Of a stretch of DNA of 64,000 nt, positions 37,601-48,681 are shown in pieces. The notes beneath the pieces are model-generated. The model was given only the letters and a program-made list of their open reading frames with translations, was not told the DNA's origin and ran no database searches. The translations under genes were made by a program, and so were the position numbers. Positions within the stretch are counted from its first letter, which is position 1. Every line of letters begins with the position of its first letter. This stretch comes from Capsicum annuum (Eukaryota; Streptophyta; Magnoliopsida; Solanales; Solanaceae), in assembly GCF_002878395.1 (NCBI RefSeq), contig NC_061119.1:40910873-40974872 (forward strand). The letters run 5' to 3'.

Positions 37601-38095
37601 AAAGGGAGCTGTAAGTGTTCTTTATCTTGGTCTCTGTGTTTTTGTTGGATTGTAGTCCAGCATAAATAAAGTGATTTTCATCACAATCGGATACTTTTTT
37701 TTTTGTGCATGTAATATCCTTGTCTCTACTACTACTGGTTCAGATGTTTCATCTTTTCTTTAAGAAGGCAACAGTCCCTATCTATGAAGGTTTTTGTTTA
37801 ACGAGACCTAATATGTTACACTAAGCATTTACCAGAAGTTATGATACTGTGGCAGGTTGATGAGTACATGGGTCGGACTGGAGATGCAGTTAAGTTTTAT
37901 TCAAAAGCCGTGCAGTTGTTAGCATTTCTTCAAGTGGAAGCACCATCTCTGATTCTAAACCCTCCATTTTCTCTAACAAACTCAGATCGTTATAGGCTTC
38001 AAAATTACATTGATGTCCTTAATAACAGGCAAAGCATTTCAAGGTCTCAAATGATGACTCTGCTCAAGTGTGAAGATCAACACTGCTCTCCATAA
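28627..38095 (+). CDS. ATG1: ATG1-family autophagy serine/threonine kinase, 13 exons
   Basis: Plant ATG1, with ATG13, ATG11 and ATG101, starts autophagosome formation. Exons by GT-AG and phase: 28627-28881, 32176-32296, 32416-32474, 33403-33467, 33695-33788, 33870-33950, 34070-34178, 34407-34479, 34564-34895 (or from 34561), 35026-35381, 36712-37006, 37540-37610, 37856-38095. Total 716 codons plus stop, normal for the family. Kinase domain is N-terminal: glycine loop [13 protein letters not shown] (residues 21-33), Lys47, EYCKGGDL hinge, HRD at 139-141, DFG at 162-164, MAPE at 185-188. The middle is Ser-rich. [13 protein letters not shown] (exon 10) contains a YxxV core fitting an ATG8-interacting motif. 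The C-terminal third ([15 protein letters not shown] onward) matches the ATG13-binding MIT-like region. All catalytic residues are present and no frame break was found, so it is probably functional. Alternatives within the ATG1a/b/c group cannot be separated here. Confidence 0.95.
28882..31210 (+). repeat. Repeated blocks and duplicated exon-1 end in ATG1 intron 1
   Basis: The end of exon 1 (cctaatattatt.g.ttgcacgatatgatcgaggttcg, about 28850-28887) recurs near 29252-29293 inside the intron. The intron sequence that follows is also repeated, with words cccgatttttcgagtttcgtacc, actatcatgtgtgtgag and gactatttatcaattgttcac recurring near 28930-29110, 30710-30800 and 30960-31060. Each block is itself imperfectly palindromic (ttcaggtaggaaaagtga against tcactttt..cctgaa). 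Three such blocks are visible, the middle one split by the LTR element. Confidence 0.7.
29329..30703 (-). mobile_element. Non-autonomous LTR retroelement (TRIM/LARD-like) in ATG1 intron 1
   Basis: Two 426-bp LTRs (29329-29754 and 30278-30703) begin TGTTGGGTTCGAAATC. The element is bounded by agtat at 29324-29328 and 30704-30708. On the minus strand the sequence after the LTR is agtggtatcagaacc, a primer-binding site for initiator tRNA-Met, and the other side has the purine tract aaaaggggaga, so the element is antisense to ATG1. The ~520-bp interior has only one 64-codon frame with no recognisable protein; it must have moved using proteins of a related element, by family analogy copia. No gag or pol is present. 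Confidence 0.9.
33031..33283. mobile_element. Stowaway-type MITE in ATG1 intron 3
   Basis: Terminal repeats ctccctcagtcacttttact and, inverted, ctccctccgttcacttctac enclose 253 bp. TA dinucleotides flank both ends (33029-33030 and 33284-33285), as expected for Tc1/mariner-derived MITEs. No coding. Confidence 0.88.
34558..34563 (+). promoter_or_regulatory. NAGNAG tandem splice acceptor, ATG1 exon 9
   Basis: The acceptor reads cagcag followed by ggatacg. Splicing after the first AG gives ...LSCRDTRP, after the second ...LSWDTRP, so the two products differ by one residue and both stay in frame. Confidence 0.55.
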
Positions 38096-38270
38096 GGAGC
38101 AGAGATAGAGCTGTCAATACAAAACAATGATAACATGTCAGTGTCTTATTCTGTAAAATTCTTTTATATGTACAGTTATTCTTTTAGCTATATAAAGTGA
38201 AAAGGAAAAAGGAAAAATAGCAACTATTTTCTTTAACGATTGTAACATCAAGTTTCTCTTCAAGAAAATT
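38096..38270 (+). other. Probable ATG1 3' untranslated region
   Basis: Follows the stop codon at 38093-38095. AT-rich, with no canonical AATAAA close by; plant polyadenylation signals are loose, so the end cannot be set. Confidence 0.4.
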
Positions 38271-38456
38271 TCAATGCCACTGGATCATCTCTTCATATTC
38301 ATCTGGAGGCAAAGCCTCTTTCAGCACACTGAGCTCTTTGTTAGCTGATATCCAATCTTTTCTAAGGACTAGTGGTATGCGTTTACGTTTCTTTTGAGGG
38401 ATCATACCTTTGTAATCTTAGTGGGGCAGTCCCCGTTTTGGAGATAAATTCCCAGC
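38271..38456 (-). pseudogene. Coding-like last exon on the opposite strand, unidentified
   Basis: A minus-strand acceptor (cttacag) at about 38457-38463 is followed by AGNLSPKRGLPH, a TAA, then DYKGMIPQKKRKRIPLVLRK, DWISANKELSVLKEALPPDE and YEEMIQWH with a stop at 38271. The composition (basic patch KKRKR, then an amphipathic acidic helix) looks protein-like rather than random. The in-frame TAA suggests a relic, or a smaller exon starting at 38416 after an alternative ctaag acceptor. The gene would be tail-to-tail with ATG1. I do not recognise the family and no upstream exon could be identified in 38457-39078. Confidence 0.45.
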
Positions 38457-39078
38457 CTGTAAGCAAGTCAACATGGTTAAAAGCTCTCGATGCCCTAATG
38501 GTTGGGAGTGTTTACGATCACTCTTGAAATCCTTTGTAGGAGTGTTAATATAAGAAATCCTGTTGGTTTGTCCATGCCATTGAGCTTCGATACTCTAAAA
38601 TAATAGTTGTGTGCTCTGGCTTGGTTTGACCTTCGCGAACAATTTTCTTTCAGCTATCAAATTCAAAGCTTGATCTCATCTCTCTTCTTTTGATAGTTTA
38701 GTGTATTATTGTTGGCATGGAAGGAGTTCATCTTGCATCGATGCTCTGGTGGCACTTGCATTGATTTAAGAATTAACTTCAGATATCTATATCTATAATA
38801 ATTATAGGAGTTGGTGGATTTTGATTTTGCGATTTAGTGATATGGTAATTACCACCCAGGATTGTGGTGGGATGATCCCTCCACCCTTAACCTGAAAAAT
38901 TTGGAAACAAAATTTATGACCAACTACATGCTTTAAACTGTGCATTTGTGGATCCAGATTTTAACATGCTACAATAAACAATAGAATAAAAGCATACTGT
39001 GATTATTAAATACCGTATTACAGTTACTTGTATCATAATTTGTAGTCCACAGCCACACAATCCTGATCTAACCCTCTA
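38457..39078. other. Intergenic, nothing recognised
   Basis: No coding, repeat end or RNA gene is supported. It may contain introns of the gene ending at 38271. Confidence 0.3.
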
Positions 39079-40427
39079 AGGGATCGTTTGGTAGAGTGTA
39101 TAAGAACAATGCAGAATATAGTGTATTAGTAATACTTGTTTTAGTTATGCTTGTATTAGTTATGCATATATTATTTCTTATACATTGTTTGGTTTGATGT
39201 ATGAGAAATGATACATCTTACATAATTTCTATAAAAGCAGGGGCGGATCTATTAAGAGAGTTGGGGGTGCCACGCCACCCGCAAACTTCGACGGAAGAGC
39301 TCTCTATATACATATATATACACGGATATAGTCAAATAATTAACATGCCACCCCCAAGACTGAAGTATTGTTTGGTCGAAGTGGTAGAGTGTCACCTCCG
39401 CTGGCAGCCTTACTTTTTTCCTTAATTTTAGGCTGAAGTTAAGCCACAAATAACTACTAGTTGAGAATCCCTTTTTTATATATGTATTAATAGTATTTAT
39501 ATTGAATTTTTCTTTTATTTTTCAAATATTAATAGTTAATATTTGTATTAAAAAGTGCATAATTTTATTCTCTCTCCTCAAATTAAAAAAAAAAACTATT
39601 CCTCTCAAATTTCATTCCCAAATCATCATTGCTCTCTGCTTGTTTGGTCTTTGCTGCTGCTACCGCCGAAGTTTATGGCATCGCTGGCGAAGGTCAAGGC
39701 CTCAGCCTCACCGGCCACCTCTCTCCACATCCATTGTTAAGTTTACTTGGCACCCAGAGAGTCTGAATTCTGGATTCGCCTCTGTATAAAAGAAATGTTT
39801 ATTTACAAAAATACCCTTCTTTGATTTTGTACACTTTTTTACAACAAATTTCTTTTGTCATCTCAAACATAATTAGTATTGTTGAACTAACATATAGAGG
39901 TTTAAGATTAATTGCAAGATCTTCGTTTTTGTGCAGAAATGTTACGCCGACGAATTAACATAGTTGAAACAAAAATAAAATACAAGACGTAAAATTAAGA
40001 AATAGTCTCATTTTTTAAAAATATTTTTAAAGACCCTCGAAGCAAAGAAAAAATATGTTATGGTTATTTAAATCAACTATTCATTGTTATAAATTAAAAT
40101 TGTGGGAAAAGAAATTGTGAAATGTTTTGAAAAGATTCACTATTGCAAATTAAAATAGCGGGAAAAAAAATGGTGAAATATTTTGAGAGAAAAATTGAGG
40201 GGTATTAAGGTCATTTAATAAGTTAATGCATACGTTTAAAGTCTTTGTATTACTAATACTCAGGAAATAGTGTAATACTAATACACAGTTCAATACGCAA
40301 TAGTGTGTATAACTAATGCTAGCATTAGTTATACATAGACAGAAAGACGTATCAAATAAGGTATTAGTAATACACATTAACTAATGCATGCATTATATTT
40401 TACAATACACTCTACCAAACGATTCCT
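39079..40427. mobile_element. TIR element (MITE-like), split by a hAT MITE
   Basis: The ends are inverted repeats: agggatcgtttggtagagtg at 39079 and, inverted, aggaatcgtttggtagagtg at 40427. The interior is rich in ttagtaatac, gcattagttatac and tgcatgcattat words in both orientations. No transposase. The short target duplication could not be settled; taa against tca would be a damaged PIF/Harbinger-type site. Net length without the inner insertion is about 0.8 kb. Confidence 0.7.
39238..39784. mobile_element. hAT-type MITE nested in the TIR element
   Basis: The 547-bp insert starts caggggcggatct and ends, inverted, cagaggcgaatcc. It is flanked by identical 8-base copies of tataaaag at 39230-39237 and 39785-39792. 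Eight-base duplications and CAG..CTG ends fit the hAT superfamily. Open frames inside are chance. Confidence 0.92.
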
Positions 40428-40549
40428 CAAGAGACTAAAGTTTTGCCTGAAAAAGCTAATAAATATCCCCACCTTTGATGTAGGGTCATTTTGATTTATT
40501 AAGTATGTCTTTCATTATTTGCTTTGCATAAAGTACGAAGCCATAGAAC

Positions 40550-41184
40550 TGTTGGAAAAAATGCTACAATATTGATATTGGATAGGAATTGATAATGATA
40601 AGAAAGTTATCACAAACATTGTGTCGTGACAAGCCACCGCCTTGAAAGCGATTTCGACCCGACTCCGGTGCAAATCCTTCTAGACGATAGCTCCCCAAGG
40701 TTCCACAATTACTTCCAAACACGTGCATTCGTGGCTGAAAGTTTGGAGGTTGCCTAAACCAATTGCCCAAAAGTTGACAAAGAATAAAAAACCAAGACTA
40801 AAACAGAGAATTGATGAGGGAGAGAGTAATTTGTTTTCTTTGTTTTCTACATCTTTAGTTCTCAAATGATGTTCCTTAAATAGGTAATCATTTACATTTC
40901 ATCCATCAAAAGAGCAAAAGAAGATACACAGAGTTAATGTACGTAATATAACATTACTCTTGAATTAATGACAAAATCATAAAGGCTAGTAACTTTCAAG
41001 ACTTTTGAATGTCTCTTTATTCACAAAGTTACATTTAATCGTCATTTGAATGAATGTACATTTATGAAGTAGTAACTCTCACATCCTACAAACTCTTATG
41101 ACTTACGGATGTTCACACACATTTATTACAGAGAGTTATGAGAGTTTTTAATTTTTGCATTAATTAAGAAGGAATTATCCTTCA
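40550..41184 (-). repeat. Copia 3' LTR
   Basis: Reads TGTTGGAAA...CCTTCA on the plus strand. It differs from the other LTR by about twenty substitutions in the first 210 bases counted by eye, so the element is not young. Confidence 0.92.
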
Positions 41185-42374
41185 ATCCCCACTAATGCAA
41201 AGATAGAGAATGGAAGAAATTCTGGGCAAAAGGAAGGAACATGTACTTAAGTGTCAATATCTTTTGATTTGAATTGACACGTAGTGATATGAGCTAACAA
41301 CAACTATTCAAAAAGTGAAGTACTCTTGAACTAGATGGACATAAGTTGAGACCTCCACAACACATATCATATTCTTGATTTTAAGTAACCTCCGCGATAC
41401 TATAAAGTGCTTTTTATGGTCATGCACACAAACCTTGGGTTTCATGAGTGCTCTAGAAAAAACAACCCACGTCTTTCATAAAAAAATGACCAACCTTTCA
41501 TACTCACGTAGGTGATCCATCAAGTCTATCTCATACACCACCTTAAGGATATGGATCATTAAGAGTAAAATTAAGCTCAACCTTATAATGCACTACCTCG
41601 CGCCATAGGGATAGGATATATAGTGTTATTGATGGCCTATATGACTTCGTTTGACCATAAATGGGTATCTATCATAAAACCTCAATCCATGGGCTTTAGC
41701 CCCATCCCCCTCGACGATTCAAGGACCATTTTCCTTGTCAAATCCTTGGTCATAGGATCCGTCAAATTTCTTTCGGACTTGACACATTTCAAGAAAATAA
41801 CATCATGTTTCAACAATTGTTTAACTGCACCATGTCTGATGCGGATATGCCTCTTTTTACCATTGTGTACACTATTTTTAGCAATCCCAATTGCTGCCTA
41901 TGAGTCACAATGTAAAGAGACTGGTGACACTTGTCTTCCCCATAAAGGCATATCTGCCAAAAGGTTTCTCAGCCACTCAGCTTCTTGCCCTGCCAACTCG
42001 AGAGCAATGAATTCAGATTCCATGGTAGAACGTGCTATGCAAGTCTGCTTTGAAGATTTCCATGAAATAGCATCTGCACCCAAAGTAAACACATAGTCAC
42101 TGGTAAAGCTAACTTCATCATTGTCAGTCACCCAGTTTGCATCATAGAAACCTTCTAAAACGACAGAAAATTTATTATAACACCAATCCATAGTATTAAA
42201 ATGCAAACACCAATCCATAGTACCTCTCAGATACCTTAACAAGCGACGAAGAACATTTCAATGTTCACTACTGGTATTATGAGTATATTTACTTAATCTA
42301 CTAACATCATAAGCTATATCAGGTCGAGTATAGTTCATGAGAAACATTACACTCCCAATTATTTAGCATATTCA
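41185..42374 (-). pseudogene. Copia pol C-terminal part: RT end and RNase H
   Basis: Translation runs from NYTRPDIAYDVSRLSKYTH (about 42280-42340) through RLLRYLRGTMDWCLHFN to the RNase H part with FYDANWVTDNDE, STMESEFIALELAGQEAEWL and, after a stop, IAKNSVHNGKKRHIRIRHGA, ending near 41680. These are the standard copia C-terminal motifs. A short internal duplication repeats TMDWC. The remaining ~500 bases to the LTR are non-coding and end in the polypurine tract. Confidence 0.88.
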
Positions 42375-45300
42375 CACTACAACATTATACATATATAGCT
42401 ATAAAATATGTCGTAGCTAAATACGAAAATTTTCGTGGCTAAACACTTTAGCCATCATATTTTCTTTCGTAGCATGCGTAGCTAGAAGTGGCGTAACTAA
42501 AAGTCAGCTACAAATTTTAGCGTTTTGTGGCTAAGACCTAGTACCTATTGCTACAAAAATTTCTGCAATGTGTCTAAATATTGAAAAATAAAATTGCCAC
42601 GAAAATATATATGTATAGAGTTAATTTTCTTGCCACGACAAATTTCCTCTGTAGCTGTATCTTATACTTTCACCACAAAATAAATTATCGTAGCAAAAGA
42701 TATACTCGTCATAATTTTGTCACAAAAATTTAGGTTTGTCATAGCTATATATAGTTCTCGATATTTGTGATTAGATCTTTAATTATATTGTATTACTAAA
42801 TTTTTTATTGCATTTTAATTTTATTGATTGACTAAATCTCTTTTATTAGTGGCAATAAATGTTTTCATCAGATACACTATCTTTTTTCATTATTTTTTTT
42901 TTAAATTCAAATATTCCATGTTCATTCATATTTTATGAAAACTAGGAACAAAATACTCTTATTTCATACAACTATTCCGCATGAGACATTAGGGAGTTTG
43001 TAAAACACAAATTAACTAATGAGAGATTAAAAAATAAATGAGAATTCCAATTCTTATCAAATTAATATAATAAAAATTATTTATAATACATTAGCTATTT
43101 TCACTTCAATCTATAAAATTTTGATTCACAACAAACTATAAAAAGTTCTAAGTATTTGATTTGAGGGTTGAAGATGCTGATCATATTGCATTTAAGAACG
43201 TTGAAGTAGTTTCACTCTTTGCGTTGAATCCATGATCTTCTTTTATCCAAGAATTAAAATGCATTCTATAGATTCAAAAGCAATAATAATTAATGTAAAG
43301 AGCATGAATATATTTAAGAGAAACTTTAATAAAAAATGTAAGTTTAATTTATAAAATATTAATAAAACATCAACTACATATTGATGAACAAAATTATATT
43401 TATAAGCTTATTATAATAGCCTGCAAAATTGAACCTCAAAATCTAAGCCAAATATGTATAAATAAATTCAGAAACACAAAAACATAAATATACCTTGAAG
43501 GAGAAAGACAAATTTATCATAAGTAAAAAAAAAAAAATGTGGAAGAGGGGTGAAGCCGTGAAGGGGTGTGGCGACTAAGGAGAAGGAATTAAAGATTATA
43601 TAGGTGGGCCTTCACCATTACTTTTCATTTCCTTATACTTTCTTTAACTTCTTACTACAAGTAACATTATGGTCCCTAATATTATTTTGAATAAAATAAA
43701 GATTATAAATGTAATGAGTTAAAATAGTAAATATATGAATTATATATAAAAGTGCGGTAAAATAGACACCTTTTTCTCAGTCTGCTTTCTTCGTAATTTT
43801 ACTATATCATTCTTAATTACTTATTATATGTCATTTAATAATTTTAATAACAGAACAAAAATGAATATTTATGACAAGTTTGCTTTAGCAGTTTCAACTA
43901 TAATTTTACTATATCGCCCATAATTAATTATTATAAGTCATCTAAGTATTAAAAAATTAATAATATTTAATAAAAAAGTAAAATAAACATAAAATGATAA
44001 ATTAATTCTTGATATTTTAAATTAATTTGACATCTTATATGAGACCCACTTATTTTTTTTTTCACAAATATTTTTTATAGTAATTTTGTCATATCACTTT
44101 TAATTATTTATTATGAGTCATTTAACACATGTCTGTTTCGCTACTTCAATCGTGAAATTCGATTGACTCTTACATATTAGAAATTAATCATGTTTAATGA
44201 AAAAAAAAGTAAAATAAACATTTATGACATGTCTACTTTAGCTGTTTTAAGTGTAGTTTTACTATATCACCCTTAATTAATTATTGATCTAAGTATTAAT
44301 AAATTAGTAATATTTAATTAAAAATAGAAATAAAATGATAAATTAACTCTTAATGTTTTAAATTAACTTGACATCTTGTATGAGACTCACTTAAAAAAAT
44401 TTCATAAGTATTTTTTTATGTCAATTTTATTATATCACCCCTAATTCGTTATTATGAGTCATTTAAGACATGTTTGCTTCACTACTTCAATCGTGATATT
44501 TGATTGACTCTCGAAATTATACAGTGTCGCTTAAATTGAAATAAAAGAAAAATACTATAAATCACAATAATTAAAAATTTAAATTATGTTAAAAATATAA
44601 TTGACTATCAATGCCACAAAAGTTTGGACAAGTAGAGTATTATAAATTATAATATCTAACAGTTTTAAAATAGTAAATTACAATGCCAAAATAATATTAA
44701 AAATTACAAGCTAATAGCTTAAAATATCTAAAATCATATTAAAAATATAATTAATTATCTAAATTTTACTTGTGTCACATAAATTGAGAAAAAAATACTC
44801 CCTCCGTCCCATTTTATGTGTCGCCATTTGATCGGGCATGGAGTTTAAGAAATAAGTAAAGACTTGATATTTTTTACCAAATTGTCCTTCATTAAAATAA
44901 TGTACTATTATTATTTTTAATTAAGTGGACCCTTATAAGTGGGACCAATAAGGGTAAAAGTGTAATTGTGTTTTTAAATAGTTACCAAATAAGGAAAGGT
45001 AACATTCTTTTTGGGACGGACAAAAAAGGAAATGATGACACATAAAATGGGACGGAGGGAGTAACATATATTGAGCCCGTGCTAGCCTGGATATCTAGTA
45101 TGAACTATACTTGTGAAAAAATAAAGAGATTAAATATATAATTCACATCAAGTGAAATAGGGAGATATTAACTATTATTTAATTATATTTATGATAATAT
45201 TTTTTCTCTATAATATTAAATTATTAAAATAGTATTAGACTATTACATCAACAAGTTTTATACCGTCAAACTTCATTATAACGATATTCCACTATAACGG

Positions 45301-46536
45301 TTTGATTTTCTGTGAAATTAATTTTTCATGTTATAATTATTGATCAATATAAATACAAGCGCATAATTATTTAATTCTACTATAATCATATATTCAAATT
45401 TAATTAAATACAATTACATACTTATTTTAAAGGAATACAAAGTACATTCCACAATATTACATTACACGCAAATAGCCAAAATTTTAAGTTCTCATCTACA
45501 TAACCCACTATTTCTTTTTATAAAAGTGTTTACAAAAAATCAAGTACATACATTATCATACAAGCTTTATTTTTTCACAACAATATGTTCAAAACTTCAA
45601 TATAGAATATTATACACCTAATATAACATATACAAAATTATAAAAGGTGTTTATGCATTTATTTGTACGATTATACAATATTATATACAAAAAATGATTT
45701 TACTTTTTATTCTTTGCGTATATTTTAAAGTTTAACTCACATATACTCCAAATCACTTTAAATTTAAGTTTGGTATTACTCTTGAAATTTAAAATCAGTT
45801 GAAACAACATCCAATCAAAATAACTAACCTACTCAAAAAATTCAAATCTAAACTATAACTCAAGTTTAATTTGAAATGGACAATTATAAAATAGAAAAAA
45901 AGAAGATTTTAATAAGTTTCTTTTCATTGCAAAAGTTGGTGATTAGCTACAAATATTTCTTATAAGCAAAATATTTACGGCTAATCATTTAACTATTGTC
46001 CTAATTTTTAATTACTTGATGCAAAAATATTTATTTAGTTATAAATATTTGTTGCAAATAATTTATTATGGCTAAAAGGTCATTATTGTTACGATAATTT
46101 TTTCACGTGAAAAAAAACTTATGATTAGCTATGGAAATTTATTATAGCAATAAATTTGTGGCTAGTCATTTAACTATTGCCACAATTTTTTTATTATTTG
46201 AAGCAAACAAATTTATTTAGCTACAAAATTTTGTTTCAAATAATTTATTGTGGTTAAAATGATACTATTGCTATTGTAACTTTTATCATGTGGCAACAAC
46301 TTATGATTAGCTACAGAATTTTATTGCAACAACAAATTTGTAGTTATTCATATAATTATTGCCACAATTATTAACTTTTATAGCAAAACAGAGAAATTAG
46401 CTTTGTCAATTTAATTGTCGTGGCTAAGAAATTTTATGAATTTATATATAGCCACGAAATTTGACTTTTTATGGCTGTTATTACATAATAGCCTCGTTTT
46501 CTAAATTTGTAGCTATATGTGCAATTTGTTGTAGTG
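42375..46536. mobile_element. Non-autonomous CACTA (En/Spm-like) element in copia pol
   Basis: The ends are cactacaacattatacatat and, inverted, cactacaacaaattgcacat. The 4162-bp interior has subterminal words in both orientations (cgtagctaa, gtggcta, tagccac, tagctacaaa) typical of CACTA elements, but no transposase. The 3-base target duplication reads tca on the left and tta on the right, one mismatch. Taking one copy (tga on the minus strand) joins the interrupted copia frame as SQTEYAKIIGSVM, which supports the boundaries. 42.8-46.0 kb holds AT-rich filler and one Stowaway MITE. Confidence 0.88.
44798..45061. mobile_element. Stowaway MITE nested in the CACTA element
   Basis: 264 bp with terminal repeats ctccctccgtcccattttat on both ends in inverted orientation, flanked by TA at 44796-44797 and 45062-45063. 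Confidence 0.93.
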
Positions 46537-47024
46537 TTAGTTTGAGAAACACTAGAATCTCTACTATTTTTGAAGTATATGCTAGCATCATAAAGAGTTC
46601 TCATTGAAACTACATCAAAACAATCAAACCTTTTCAACATCTTTTCAATATAATGAGACTAACACAAAGAAAAATCATTAACAGTTCTTTTGATTTTTAT
46701 CCCTAAAATCACATTAGCTTCTCCAAGGTCTTTCATTTCAAATTTAGAAAATAACAATTTCTTAGTCTCATTTACAACATTCACATTAGGGTCAAAGATT
46801 AAGATGTCATCCACATATAAACATATTATCACACAATCTGATCCTATCATTTTAGAATAAATACAGGTATCAGATGAAGTAACAACAAAGTCAATATTCA
46901 TTAATGTGAAATTAAATTTGTCATACCACTGCTTAGGTGTCTGCTTTAGTCCATATAAGGACTTTCTCAATTTGCATACTTTATCCTCTTGTCCTAGGAT
47001 CATAAAATCCTTAGGTGGAGTCAT
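46537..47024 (-). pseudogene. Copia reverse transcriptase, C-terminal half
   Basis: Contains KSLYGLKQTPKQWYDKFN, then CLYVDDILIF with the YVDD catalytic box intact, and KFEMKDLGEANVILGIKI. After a frame change it reads on through SHYIEKMLKRFDCFD to SVSQT where the CACTA element interrupts. The N-terminal half of RT is missing (deleted with most of integrase). Confidence 0.9.
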
Positions 47025-47354
47025 ATAGAAGTATTATTTTACACATCACTAGGCACATCACTTTTTCAAAGGAAAAACATGTTTAAAAAATTCTGCAACT
47101 CTAGATTCAGAAATAGATTAATCATTTAATGACTTAAATCTATATGTAGTATTATTTTGAGCATAACCAATAAAGACGGTTTCAAAAGTCTTAGATCATA
47201 CATTTATCAGTCAAAAGTCTTAGAGCATACATTTATCAGTCTAAAATCAGGTAATCGACCTTAGTCAAACACTCCACACTTTCAGAAATTTCAAGTTAGA
47301 AATTTTTTTTATAACTCATATGAGGTATTGTCTAGCCTTTTATTAGGGTCTCTA
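47025..47354 (-). pseudogene. Copia integrase C-terminal remnant
   Basis: Broken pieces such as TVFIGYAQNNTTYRFKSLND and ESRVAEFFKHVFPLKK are the end of the copia integrase. A ~35-base word (ttatcagtcaaaagtcttag...) is duplicated in tandem near 47184-47240. The integrase catalytic core is absent. Confidence 0.75.
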
Positions 47355-47828
47355 TTAAGAATATAACATGCAAACAAGACATCTTTTCTCCCATATATAG
47401 TTAGGAAGATTCGAGCTTAAAAGCATAAAATTCATCATTTTATTAGCTTCAAAAATAAGTTTAAGGCCTACTTTATTTAGAAGTGCTCCAGAAACTAAGT
47501 TTCTACGAAGAGAGGGAACATATAAAATATTGTTCAATACTAATATTTTACCAGAAGTTAATTTAAGAGAAATTTTTCCTTTACCTATAACTCCAACAAT
47601 AGTGGAGTTACCCATGAGATTCACTCATCATTAATGGACTCGACAAAGTCATGGAGCAACTCTTTATTGACGCAGAAATGCCTTGAAGCCCCTGTGTTCA
47701 ATACCCAGTCAGCCTTGTTAGCCACCAGGTTCATCTCGAAGACTACAAGATTGATCACTCTATCACCATCAACAAGATGAACTTGGACGTTATTTTGTCC
47801 TCCCTGTTCTGAGTTTTGCAAACTATCC
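47355..47828 (-). pseudogene. Copia gag end and protease
   Basis: NSEQGGQNNVQVHLVDGDRV leads into WVLNTGASRHFCVNKELL, the retroviral-type aspartic protease site. The usual D(S/T)GAS reads NTGAS, so the catalytic aspartate is replaced by Asn. It continues through KISLKLTSGKILVLNNILYV and NLVSGALLNKVGL. The frame joins exactly to the gag part at 60786 once the hAT MITE is removed. Confidence 0.88.
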
Positions 47829-48681
47829 TAGGGCTGCTTATCGGATAGATCGGATGGACAATTACACTTAATGGTTTGACTTATCGGTTTTAAAATATAT
47901 AAATTCACTATCCAACCAGTAAGATATTGGTTGGTTCGATAACGAATAAAAAATTATCGAACGGTGTATCGAACCTCCATAATTTGACTACAAAAATAGA
48001 TAAATAGTAGTACTATATCGTGATAAAGAGAAAGTTCTAACTTTCTATGCAACATGGTTGTGCAGGGAAGAGCCTACTAAGCCAGTATACTAATACTAGT
48101 TGGAACCTCAAGTAGAAAAGCACCGTAGAGCTTTGATTTTGTTAATTTCTAAACATGCATCAAGAAGAACGATTAGTCACTACGAATAAATGATGAATAT
48201 CTATTCACTATCACCAAAATAGATACAACGGGAACTCCATAAATCACAATATATTCTAAGATATGATTTTCCTTCTAAAAGAAATGAAGATGACATACTG
48301 GCAGAAGAACCAAAGCTGAAAGCACTAGTAGTCAATTGGAGCCTTTACTTTGCAAAGCTCTGAAAATCCAAAGGCCGAATATGTTATGTTACTTTTACTC
48401 CTAATAACTTCTCTTTAGTTTTTATTAGGGTTAATTAGTAATGGGCTTTAGGTTATTACTCTAGAATTCAGATATATTAGGTTTACAGTTTATATTTTAT
48501 AATAATATAATATGTATTTAAATTTTAATATATCTAGGTGGAAAAGTATAAGTATATTAGGTAATTCTTAATGGGTTAACGGTTTATCCGATAAGGAAAT
48601 TAAATAATACACCCCTACACCGATAAGTCGTTAATTATAAAATTTGAATCCGTCCACCAATCGTTTATCTGATAATCCAAC

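Noticed and set aside
41623..42096. 157-codon frame on the plus strand
   Set aside because: It is the antisense shadow of copia RNase H on the minus strand.
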